NCBI GenBank assembly: GCA_937895685.1
Contig: CALBMC010000015.1
Span: 1 to 7,024, forward strand
Direction of reading: 5' to 3'
Length of the DNA: 7,024 bases
DNA from: an uncultured bacterium
GTDB lineage: Bacteria; Patescibacteriota; Minisyncoccia; Phycocordibacterales; UBA9973
The notes below the pieces were generated by a model, which saw nothing but the letters and a program-made list of their open reading frames with translations, was not told the origin of the DNA and made no database searches. Both the position numbers and the translations under genes were made by a program. This document shows, piece by piece, positions 1 to 5,807 of the stretch (its first letter is position 1; the number at the start of each line of letters is the position of its first letter).

Positions 1-138
1 TTTTACCTCGGTCAGAGTTGTTTTTATAAGACTAGAGTCTTTTCTCAAATCAAGGAAAATAACCACACCAAGGATTAGCAATATAGGTATTGCTTTAAAA
101 AGAAACCTTTTTGTTGGTAAAATTTCTCTGAAATTCAT
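1..138 (-). CDS. Membrane-anchored protein, N-terminal fragment (cut by window edge)
   Basis: The ATG lies at 138-136, two bases after the stop of the upstream gene, and the frame stays open for 46 codons to the window edge, so only the N-terminus is visible. The peptide begins MNFREILPTKRF. It then has a hydrophobic stretch at about residues 13-31 (AIPILLILGVVIFL at its core), followed by DLRKDSSLIKTTLTEVK. A short basic head followed by one hydrophobic helix suggests a signal anchor, with the rest of the protein probably outside the membrane. No Shine-Dalgarno sequence is present; translational coupling to the preceding gene is likely given the 2-nt gap. I do not recognise the family, and too little is visible to assign a function. 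It follows the small secreted FGGR protein, so the two may work together at the cell surface (inference). Confidence 0.7.
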   Translation of the reverse strand, partial: MNFREILPTKRFLFKAIPILLILGVVIFLDLRKDSSLIKTTLTEVK

Positions 139-140
139 TT

Positions 141-515
141 TTATAAACCGATTCCGGATGTATTAAATTCTCTTTTAACTTCAAATGTTGGAACTGGTGC
201 AGGGGGAACAGAAGTTGTTACGCATCCACCAGGTGTTGGGATTGGTCTGTATAAACCAAGAACCCATTGTCCAACAGAAAGGGTGACTCCTCCAATCGGG
301 CTATTATAAAAAGGTAAAAGAAAAGGTCCAGGAGCAGATAGTCCTACTGGGTTTATATTAAAAGCCCCATATCCTGTTGGGCATACAACTTCCGGTGTTG
401 GATATAAGCTCACCCTTCCTCCAAATGGCATGTCACCGATTGCGGCTAATGTTTTGTTTCCAAAAATTAAAACTAAAACAAAGGAAAAGATTAAAAATAT
501 AAAAAGATTTTTCAT
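141..515 (-). CDS. Small secreted FGGR-motif protein (Parcubacteria-type, function unknown)
   Basis: This is a 124-residue protein. An N-terminal signal peptide is clear: MKN, a hydrophobic core at residues 4-18, then GNKTLA with probable signal peptidase cleavage after Ala24 or Ala25. The mature part is rich in Gly and Pro and carries the motif PFGGRV (residues 30-35), Cys45 in VVCPTG, an LGLYRP segment (86-91) and Cys98 in PGGCV. The two cysteines could form one disulfide outside the membrane. From memory, small exported proteins starting with FGGR and ending in a Pro-Gly-Gly-Cys region are common hypothetical proteins in Parcubacteria; I know of no assigned function. The start codon has AAAAGG directly against it, too close for a normal ribosome-binding site. 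The gene sits 19 nt after rsmA and 2 nt before the truncated membrane-protein gene. An alternative reading is a pilin-like or surface-layer subunit, but no pilin cleavage motif is seen. Confidence 0.8.
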   Translation of the reverse strand: MKNLFIFLIFSFVLVLIFGNKTLAAIGDMPFGGRVSLYPTPEVVCPTGYGAFNINPVGLSAPGPFLLPFYNSPIGGVTLSVGQWVLGLYRPIPTPGGCVTTSVPPAPVPTFEVKREFNTSGIGL

Positions 516-521
516 CCTTTT

Positions 522-530
522 ATTTTATCA
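522..530 (-). promoter_or_regulatory. Possible extended -10 promoter (TGATAAAAT) giving a leaderless transcript
   Basis: The short gap between rsmA and the secreted-protein gene holds TGATAAAAT on the minus strand, which fits the extended -10 form TGnTATAAT with one mismatch. Its 3' end is 6 nt from the A of the ATG, so transcription would begin at or next to the start codon and the mRNA would be leaderless. No convincing -35 box is visible. A match this short in AT-rich DNA may be chance, and the gene could simply be read through from rsmA. Confidence 0.25.
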
Positions 531-534
531 CAGT

Positions 535-1326
535 CTATATATTTTCTGCGCCACTAACCCAGTCTGAGAGCGCCAGATCTTCTGCTCGTTCATTTCCCTT
601 TAAATTTAAGGATTCCTTAAACTTCTGAGCTGATTCTAAATCCAAGCCACCCTCTATGTTTTTTAAGACAAACTTTCTTTTATGTGCGAAGCCATTCTTT
701 ACGAGGGCAAAGAAATTTTTCTCAAAGTTTTTATTAAAATTGTTCTTTATATCTGATATTTTTAAAACAGCAGAATCTACTTTGGGAGCCGGGAAAAAGG
801 AATTTCTAGAAACAGTCATTATTATTTTAGGGTTTCCAAAGACTTTTACAGAAAGAGAAAGGATACTTTCCTTTTTGTTTCTAGCAAGAATTCTTTCTGC
901 TACTTCTTTTTGAATTAGAAATACAGCAAGGGATGGTTTTGTTTTTTCGGAAAGAGTTTTTTCTATAATGGCTCCCGTTATGTAATATGGGATATTTGCG
1001 ATAACTTTAAACTCTTTTCCTTTTGGGATTATTTTAGAAATATCCTCCAGAAGAAAGTCTGAAAATATTAAATTTAATTTTTTTGATTTTATTTCTTTTG
1101 AAAAAGTTTCTTCCAATACTTCTTTCATCTGAATATCTTTTTCTATTGCGAATACAGTCGCTCCGTTTAGTAAAAGCTCTTTAGTCAAAGCACCTTTTCC
1201 TGGTCCTATTTCTAATACCAAATCCCCCTTCTTAACTTCTCCAGAAGAAACAATCTTTTTAATAACTCCTGGGTTTTTTAAAAAGTTTTGGCCGAAAGAT
1301 TTTTTTGGAATAATTTCTTTTTTCAT
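535..1326 (-). CDS. rsmA: 16S rRNA (adenine1518-N6/adenine1519-N6)-dimethyltransferase RsmA (KsgA)
   Basis: RsmA uses S-adenosylmethionine to dimethylate two adjacent adenines in the 3'-terminal helix 45 hairpin of 16S rRNA, a late step in small-subunit maturation. With the start at 1326 the protein has 263 residues, close to the usual size (about 270). Visible motifs are FGQNFLK (11-17), the SAM-binding loop VLEIGPGKGAL (37-47), the acidic residue of AIEKD (Glu62), SDFL (Asp90), the catalytic NIPYYIT (111-117; family consensus NLPYNI[ST]) and FFPAPKVDSAVL (177-188), followed by a C-terminal helical domain with GFAHKRK. An in-frame ATG at 1368 would add 14 residues (277 aa) and overlap the helicase gene by 41 nt. 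I prefer 1326 because family members normally begin shortly before the FGQ[HN]FL motif and because this start lies one base after the helicase stop. Neither start has a clear Shine-Dalgarno sequence. The stop is TAG. Confidence 0.96.
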   Translation of the reverse strand: MKKEIIPKKSFGQNFLKNPGVIKKIVSSGEVKKGDLVLEIGPGKGALTKELLLNGATVFAIEKDIQMKEVLEETFSKEIKSKKLNLIFSDFLLEDISKIIPKGKEFKVIANIPYYITGAIIEKTLSEKTKPSLAVFLIQKEVAERILARNKKESILSLSVKVFGNPKIIMTVSRNSFFPAPKVDSAVLKISDIKNNFNKNFEKNFFALVKNGFAHKRKFVLKNIEGGLDLESAQKFKESLNLKGNERAEDLALSDWVSGAENI

Positions 1327-1327
1327 T

Positions 1328-3208
1328 TTATATGTAAATAGTTCTGATACTTTCTCCGTCGTCGCCATTTTCTAACAGCTCTTCAGGAATGTCTTTTATA
1401 AATCTAGATAGAATTTTTTGCTCTCTTGTTCCATATCGAAGTCTTGTTTCTGCCGCAGATAAATAGAGTTTGTTTTTTGCTCGGGTTAAAGCGACGTACA
1501 TCAGTCTTCTTTCTTCTTCCTCGTCTTCGTTCGCGTCGCGCTCCATTGGAAAGAGTCCTTCTTCAAGTCCAACAATGAAAACATGAGAAAACTCTAGACC
1601 CTTTGAGGCGTGAATTGTCATAAGCCTAACCTCGCTTCTTTCTTCTTTCATATTATCTTGTTCTCCAAAAAGAGCCGCGTCTGCAAGAAGTGATTGCCCC
1701 GCTTCTTCCCCCGGCATTGTCTCATATCTAGAAGCAAAGTTAACCAATTCTTGCATGTTTCCAACCTTCTCTTCCTCATTTGATTCAAGGAAATACTCAG
1801 TTAACCCAGTTTTTTCAATTATTATTTTAAGAGCCGGAATCAATCCTTCTTCCATCAAGGCTGTTCTTATTGATCCAATTTTCCCAACAAAGTTTGAATA
1901 AGAAGCTCTTGCTTTTGGGGTTAGTTCATCAAGTTTCCCATCTATTATTTTTTCCTCTGAAGCTTTTCCGATACCACGTGGTGGGAAGTTTATAACCCTT
2001 TCAAGAGAGAGTGGTGTAAATCCGTTTAGTGCAAGACGCAGATAAGCCAAAACATCCTTAACCTCTTTTCTTTCGAAGAATTTTGTTCCCAAAACTTGAT
2101 AAGGAACACCGTGCTCAATCATTGCCTCTTCTATCGATCTTGATTGAGAGTTTGTTCTATATAATACGGCAATGTCGTGCGGAGCAACCCCAGAATCTAT
2201 TATAGAAACTATTTCTCTTGCAACGAAACAACTCTCCCCTACTTCATCATAAGAAAGAGAAAAAACAATTTTTTCTCCACTTTCTCTGGTTGCGTGGAGA
2301 TTTTTTGGAACCCGCATTTTGTTGTGCTTTATTATTTCGTCTGCTGCCGCCAAGATTGTTTCAGTTGAGCGATAATTTTTTTCTAAAAAGACTGTTTTTG
2401 CTCCAGGGAAATCTTTTTCAAAACTAAGAAGATGTCGAATGTGAGCACCTCTCCAGGAATAAATGTTTTGATCAACATCTCCAACAACGCAAATATTTCC
2501 ACTTTCTTTTCCGAGAATCTTTACCATTTCGTACTGAATGATATTTGTATCTTGATACTCATCTATGTGGATGTACGAATATCTCTTTTTAAGAATCTCT
2601 TCAACTGAAGGATTTTTTAAAACATCAAGAGCTTTTATCAAAAGATCATCAAAGTCTAGTCCATTTTCTCTTTTTTTAAGACTTTCATATTTATCCCAGA
2701 CATCAGAAATGATGTCTTCAAATCCACCACGAGAAGAATCTTTGTATTCTAGAACCTTGATCCCCTCATTCATTTTGCTTGAAATTATCTTTTTTATTTT
2801 TCGTGGTTCGTATTTTTTTGGATCAAGGTTTTGTTTTGTTACCGCTTCTTTTATTAGTTTCTCTGCGTCACTTTCATCCAGTATTTTAAAATCTTTTTTA
2901 CCACCAATATAGTCATAGAATTCTCTAAGTAGTAAAACAGAAAAACCGTGGAAAGTTGCAACTGTTGGCATTCCCCCGTTTTTTTCTATTAGGGAAACTA
3001 CTCGGTCTTTTAATTCTTTAGCTGCCTTGTTGGTAAAAGTTACAGCTAGAATTTGCTCCCCTCTAATTCCACTTTCTATTAGTCTGGCGATTCTATGAGT
3101 TATTGTTTTTGTCTTTCCGGCTCCAGCGCCAGCCACAATCAAAAGAGGCCCTTCGCTATGAAGTACGGCCTCTTTTTGTTCTTCGTTTAATCCCTCTAAT
3201 GATTTCAC
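1328..3208 (-). CDS. pcrA: UvrD/PcrA-type superfamily 1A 3'-5' DNA helicase, C-terminally short
   Basis: This 626-residue ATP-dependent DNA-unwinding enzyme belongs to the UvrD/PcrA/Rep family, which acts in excision repair, replication restart and removal of protein blocks. All SF1A motifs are present in order: Q motif LNEEQ (7-11), Walker A AGAGAGKT (26-33), motif Ia AVTFTNKAA (55-63), Ib TFHGF (85-89), motif II IDEYQDTN (215-222), motif III GDVDQNIYSWRGA (243-255), motif IV NYRST (278-282), motif V MTIHASKGLEF (530-540) and motif VI RRLMYVALTRA (567-577). The family tail SRFIKDIPEEL is at 601-611, and the protein ends about 15 residues later. It therefore lacks the C-terminal Tudor-like region that in longer PcrA/UvrD proteins contacts RNA polymerase. 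The start is GTG at 3208-3206: an in-frame TAA at 3220-3218 blocks any longer form, and the Q motif follows at once. No ribosome-binding site is evident. It lies 23 nt after the 801-aa gene. The symbol could equally be uvrD or rep. Confidence 0.96.
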   Translation of the reverse strand: MKSLEGLNEEQKEAVLHSEGPLLIVAGAGAGKTKTITHRIARLIESGIRGEQILAVTFTNKAAKELKDRVVSLIEKNGGMPTVATFHGFSVLLLREFYDYIGGKKDFKILDESDAEKLIKEAVTKQNLDPKKYEPRKIKKIISSKMNEGIKVLEYKDSSRGGFEDIISDVWDKYESLKKRENGLDFDDLLIKALDVLKNPSVEEILKKRYSYIHIDEYQDTNIIQYEMVKILGKESGNICVVGDVDQNIYSWRGAHIRHLLSFEKDFPGAKTVFLEKNYRSTETILAAADEIIKHNKMRVPKNLHATRESGEKIVFSLSYDEVGESCFVAREIVSIIDSGVAPHDIAVLYRTNSQSRSIEEAMIEHGVPYQVLGTKFFERKEVKDVLAYLRLALNGFTPLSLERVINFPPRGIGKASEEKIIDGKLDELTPKARASYSNFVGKIGSIRTALMEEGLIPALKIIIEKTGLTEYFLESNEEEKVGNMQELVNFASRYETMPGEEAGQSLLADAALFGEQDNMKEERSEVRLMTIHASKGLEFSHVFIVGLEEGLFPMERDANEDEEEERRLMYVALTRAKNKLYLSAAETRLRYGTREQKILSRFIKDIPEELLENGDDGESIRTIYI

Positions 3209-3231
3209 AGAGGAATATTAACATAAATTTT

Positions 3232-5637
3232 TTATTCTTTCTTTATTCCGGCGTCTTTGATTAGTCCAGAAATTATATAAGCTTCAGTATTCATTCCGTT
3301 TGCAGGCAAGCCCTTCTCTTCTTGTCTTTTTGCAAAGCCTATAAAGTATTCCGCCATTCTTTTTTCAGTCTCCCCCACTTCTCCATATTCTCCTGCTAAA
3401 ACTTTTCGGGACACATCAAGGGTTGAGTCGATATTCCAACTCATTGTCTTTAACCAGCTTACATTTTTATAGAAAGACTCTATTTCATCATCTCCAGATA
3501 TGTATTCCAAAACTTTTGAGTATGCACTGCCGACAATGTCTTTTTCTTCCGCTGTTAACTCTGGATGATAAATTGAGATGGCTTCAACCAGGAAGGAAGG
3601 TGCTTTTTCTGGGACTATGTTGTTTAATTTCTCACTTTGCTTGCTAGAGGAAGAGTCTTTTTCTATCTTATTTGATTTAAATGTAGCGACTGTAGTTGTC
3701 TCTTGAATTTCTCTTTCTTCTTTTTTAACCTCTTCCTTTTTATTATCAAAGATGGATTTTTCTTCTTCCTTTTGTACTATCTTTTGTTTTGGAGATTCTT
3801 TTTTGTTTTCATAATAGAATCCTTCAGGTTCTTTTTCTATGTTGTATTGATATTTAGATTCATTTTCTAGACTTTTATCGCTTGGATCTTTTTCATAATA
3901 TTCTTTTACCCCGTACGCGGTTGCTCCAAGACCGAGAAGTCCGAGCGCCCAAGCTTTTATATTTCTCCACTTATTTCCTTTTTCTTCCTGTTTATTTTTT
4001 AAGACAGAATTTTTATAATTGTTTCTGTATTTATTTTGTTCTCTTGCAATTATTTCTTTAAGGGAAGACTCTTCTTCTGTAATAAATTCTTTCTTTTCTT
4101 GTGTATTAGGATTTATTTTGTTTGGAATGGATTCTTTCTTTTCACTTACAAACTCGTTTTTAGTTTCAACTATTTTTTGCACTATTTCTTCTTTAGGTAT
4201 TTTTTCTTCTGGTTTACTGTCGTTAGGCTTCTTATTTTCTGGAGATTTTATTTTAAAATAAGTAGAATTTAGGTTATTTGAGAAAAAGTCGGCCAACTCG
4301 TTTGTTCCTTGTGTTTTATATTGTTCGGTCTCCTCATCTTCAGTTATTGGAGTTACGGGGTCATCCTTCTTTATTGATTTAACTACTTTTTTACTTGAAG
4401 TAGGGGTCTTTGTTTTTCTTTCTTTTAATTCCTGTAATTTTTCTGATAAGACCATCTTTTCTTTGTTTGCTAAACTAACCGCCACCTCTTTTCCCCCATA
4501 TTTTTTGAGGTTTATTTTTGAGCTTGATGCAAAGTCTTTAATTATTTCATTTAGCCAATTTCCGTCTTTTTGTTTTTGTTCAATAACTTCTCTTGTTATT
4601 GGGTCTATTTTTGAAACAGTTAATTCCCAGTCCAGTCTACTCTCTCCAGTTTCTTTAATTTTATCTACTCTAAATAACTCTCCGTTAGATTGAAAAGTTG
4701 TTTCTCCGGCAACAAAAACGAAACCATTTATTTTTATTTCTTTTTCCCCTTCCTTTTCTTGCTTCGGTTCTTTTTTCTTTTTTTCTTTTTTGCTTTCTTT
4801 TATAACAAATTTAGGTTTTCCATAAAGAGACTCTTTGAATTTTTTAATATCTCCATTAAATGATTCAAAAGCTTCTCTGGCTAAATCTTCAAGTTCATCA
4901 GCATCCATCGTAATCTTCTCAGTTGGCAAATCACCTTTTTTAATATCAAAGCTTATCTTGTATTCAGACTCATCATCACTTAATGACCTCTCTTTTATCT
5001 CAGTGACTACATGTTTTGCCCCATCCAATTCAAAAGAAGATCCAATTTTTATAGAAAATTTCGCTTTTTCAAGTATTTCAACTTCTTCACCTTTTTTTAC
5101 TTCTGTCCAACCCTCTTCTTTTGATTTTATAGCCTCTGTTTTTTTAATATATTCCTCAATATCCTTTTTTGTTATATTCTCGCCTTTTCCTGTTCCTGTT
5201 ATTTTTTCTAGATCTTCATTAGTTAGACCATTCTCATCTGCTATCTTTTTCACCACAGAGGTTATTTTTGTTTTTTTAGGCACGACAACTTCATCAGTTT
5301 TGTCTTCTTCATTTGGATTAATTTCTGTATTTTCTTCTGATATTTCTTCTCCCGCCTCCATTATTGTGTTTCCAAAAAGTATAAAAGGAGAGCCTTTGTC
5401 TTCTGGACCAACTAGCCCACCTTCTTGTGACTGGTCTGGATGATAGGTTCCATTTTTATCTATATAAGAAAAACCAAAGTTATTCTTACCGTGTTTTAGT
5501 AGTACCAGTTTTCCCCCATTTCTTAGCATAATCTCTTCCCCGTCTCTCCACTCGTAACCTTTTAACGGGTCTCTATTTACAACCGGCTCATTTTCTTGTG
5601 TTATTGGGATATTATCCCCAGGCTCTTTTGTGGTCAT
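3232..5637 (-). CDS. Large Lys/Glu-rich single-pass membrane protein with E3-binding-like domain (unrecognised)
   Basis: I do not recognise this 801-residue protein as a whole. In order it shows: an N-terminal segment with YEWRDGEEIMLRNGGK (28-43) and an aromatic patch to about 93; a stretch at 124-165 matching the E3-binding/peripheral subunit-binding fold of 2-oxoacid dehydrogenase E2 subunits (VVKKIADENGL, ITGTGKG, ITKKDIEEYI); two diverged copies of a small domain (about 196-260 and 305-370) separated by a KKEKKKKE linker; a long charged, low-complexity region (390-555); one hydrophobic segment WALGLLGLGATAYGV (563-577); another charged linker; and a compact helical-looking C-terminal domain (about 679-801). 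There is no N-terminal signal. Many lysines precede the membrane segment and acidic residues follow it, so N-inside/C-outside is likely by the positive-inside rule. The start at 5637 is the first ATG after upstream stops; it has no Shine-Dalgarno but has a TATAAT box 38-43 bp upstream. The gene leads the helicase-rsmA train and diverges from a LysM/M23 hydrolase, which hints at an envelope role (inference). Confidence 0.9.
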   Translation of the reverse strand: MTTKEPGDNIPITQENEPVVNRDPLKGYEWRDGEEIMLRNGGKLVLLKHGKNNFGFSYIDKNGTYHPDQSQEGGLVGPEDKGSPFILFGNTIMEAGEEISEENTEINPNEEDKTDEVVVPKKTKITSVVKKIADENGLTNEDLEKITGTGKGENITKKDIEEYIKKTEAIKSKEEGWTEVKKGEEVEILEKAKFSIKIGSSFELDGAKHVVTEIKERSLSDDESEYKISFDIKKGDLPTEKITMDADELEDLAREAFESFNGDIKKFKESLYGKPKFVIKESKKEKKKKEPKQEKEGEKEIKINGFVFVAGETTFQSNGELFRVDKIKETGESRLDWELTVSKIDPITREVIEQKQKDGNWLNEIIKDFASSSKINLKKYGGKEVAVSLANKEKMVLSEKLQELKERKTKTPTSSKKVVKSIKKDDPVTPITEDEETEQYKTQGTNELADFFSNNLNSTYFKIKSPENKKPNDSKPEEKIPKEEIVQKIVETKNEFVSEKKESIPNKINPNTQEKKEFITEEESSLKEIIAREQNKYRNNYKNSVLKNKQEEKGNKWRNIKAWALGLLGLGATAYGVKEYYEKDPSDKSLENESKYQYNIEKEPEGFYYENKKESPKQKIVQKEEEKSIFDNKKEEVKKEEREIQETTTVATFKSNKIEKDSSSSKQSEKLNNIVPEKAPSFLVEAISIYHPELTAEEKDIVGSAYSKVLEYISGDDEIESFYKNVSWLKTMSWNIDSTLDVSRKVLAGEYGEVGETEKRMAEYFIGFAKRQEEKGLPANGMNTEAYIISGLIKDAGIKKE
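4528..5052 (-). repeat. Two diverged tandem copies of a small domain inside the 801-aa protein
   Basis: Residues 202-216 (FELDGAKHVVTEIKE) align without gaps to residues 315-329 (FQSNGELFRVDKIKE), sharing the Phe, Gly, Val and the terminal IKE. In both copies a charged loop, a strand-like segment and an amphipathic stretch follow (DELEDLAREAFESF and NWLNEIIKDFA). The DNA of each copy is 4858-5052 and 4528-4725. The copies are too diverged for a recent nucleotide duplication; this is an old domain duplication at protein level. Confidence 0.5.
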
Positions 5638-5659
5638 AGTTAGTGTTTTTAGTCTTTAT

Positions 5660-5704
5660 TTATAGGCTTTTATTATTATACAACGGTATTTCTAAAAACA
5701 ACAT
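5660..5704 (-). CDS. Possible 14-codon leader ORF with strong ribosome-binding site
   Basis: The minus strand reads AAGGAGAGGAG (5720-5710), a 5-nt spacer, then ATG and 14 codons encoding MLFLEIPLYNNKSL before TAA. The stop lies 22 nt ahead of the 801-aa gene's start. This is by far the best Shine-Dalgarno in the window, where the other genes have none to speak of. A still shorter ORF (MRKKGQGEE, 5736-5707) contains that site and ends two bases before this ATG. A translated leader peptide that tunes expression of the downstream gene would fit. Against it, the TATAAT box at 5675-5680 lies inside this ORF, and a transcript starting there would not carry it. The peptide has no run of one amino acid of the type seen in biosynthetic attenuators. 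Confidence 0.3.
   Translation of the reverse strand: MLFLEIPLYNNKSL
5675..5680 (-). promoter_or_regulatory. Candidate -10 box (TATAAT) for the 801-aa gene and downstream operon
   Basis: A perfect TATAAT on the minus strand ends 37 nt before the ATG at 5637. Transcription would start near 5668, giving a leader of about 30 nt. The -35 region is weak: TTGTTT at 5701-5696 would need a short 15-nt spacer. The leader has no Shine-Dalgarno, as for the other genes here. Confidence 0.4.
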
Positions 5705-5718
5705 AGTCACTCCTCTCC

Positions 5719-5746
5719 TTGACCCTTTTTTCTCATAAGGTAGGAT
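5719..5746 (+). promoter_or_regulatory. Candidate promoter for the LysM/M23 hydrolase gene
   Basis: TTGACC (5719-5724, one mismatch to the -35 consensus) is followed after 16 nt by TAGGAT (5741-5746, two mismatches to TATAAT). Transcription would start near 5753, leaving a leader of about 160 nt before the ATG at 5915. The -10 box overlaps the left arm of the hairpin at 5739-5772. A TATAAA at 5884-5889 is an alternative -10 with a short leader but lacks any -35 box. Confidence 0.3.
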
Positions 5747-5772
5747 TTTAAGGCAGGGCCAAAATCCCTACC
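5739..5772. repeat. Strong 14-bp interrupted inverted repeat (hairpin) in the divergent intergenic region
   Basis: The left arm GGTAGGATTTT (5739-5749) pairs with AAAATCCCTACC (5761-5772) with one bulged C at 5766. Past a two-A bulge the stem continues as GGC/GCC (5752-5754 with 5758-5760) around the loop AGG. That makes 14 pairs in all, seven of them G-C. On neither strand is it followed by a T-run, so it is not a typical intrinsic terminator. It could act as an RNA element in either leader or as a protein-binding site at the divergent promoters. Confidence 0.6.
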
Positions 5773-5791
5773 AGAAGCTCAGAAACGCCGT

Positions 5792-5807
5792 TCTCTATAT
5801 ATAGAGA
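5792..5807. repeat. Perfect 16-nt palindrome TCTCTATATATAGAGA
   Basis: This uninterrupted perfect palindrome is centred between 5799 and 5800 in the shared upstream region. An odd shape for an RNA hairpin (the loop would consume the central TATA), it looks more like a dimeric-regulator operator or a cruciform site. No matching regulator gene lies in the window. Confidence 0.45.

Noticed and set aside
656..913. Plus-strand open frame of 85 codons opposite rsmA
   Set aside because: Shadow of conserved rsmA coding sequence, Phe/Leu-rich without other support.
1973..1982. Perfect palindrome ACCACGTGGT
   Set aside because: It is inside helicase codons for Pro-Arg-Gly and is explained by the protein sequence.
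2565..2912. Plus-strand open frame of 115 codons opposite the helicase
   Set aside because: Antisense to helicase motifs that are clearly real; composition is a mirror artefact.
3898..3960. GC-richer patch in the 801-aa gene suggesting foreign insertion
   Set aside because: It coincides with the Ala/Gly/Leu membrane segment, so amino-acid composition explains the base change.
4835..5443. Plus-strand open frame of 202 codons
   Set aside because: It lies wholly antisense to the 801-aa gene and translates to a Ser/Phe/Ile-rich string that mirrors the Lys/Glu-rich coding strand, with no domain or signal.
5739..5772. Hairpin considered as an intrinsic terminator
   Set aside because: No T-run follows on either strand, and it lies upstream of both genes, not at a gene end.
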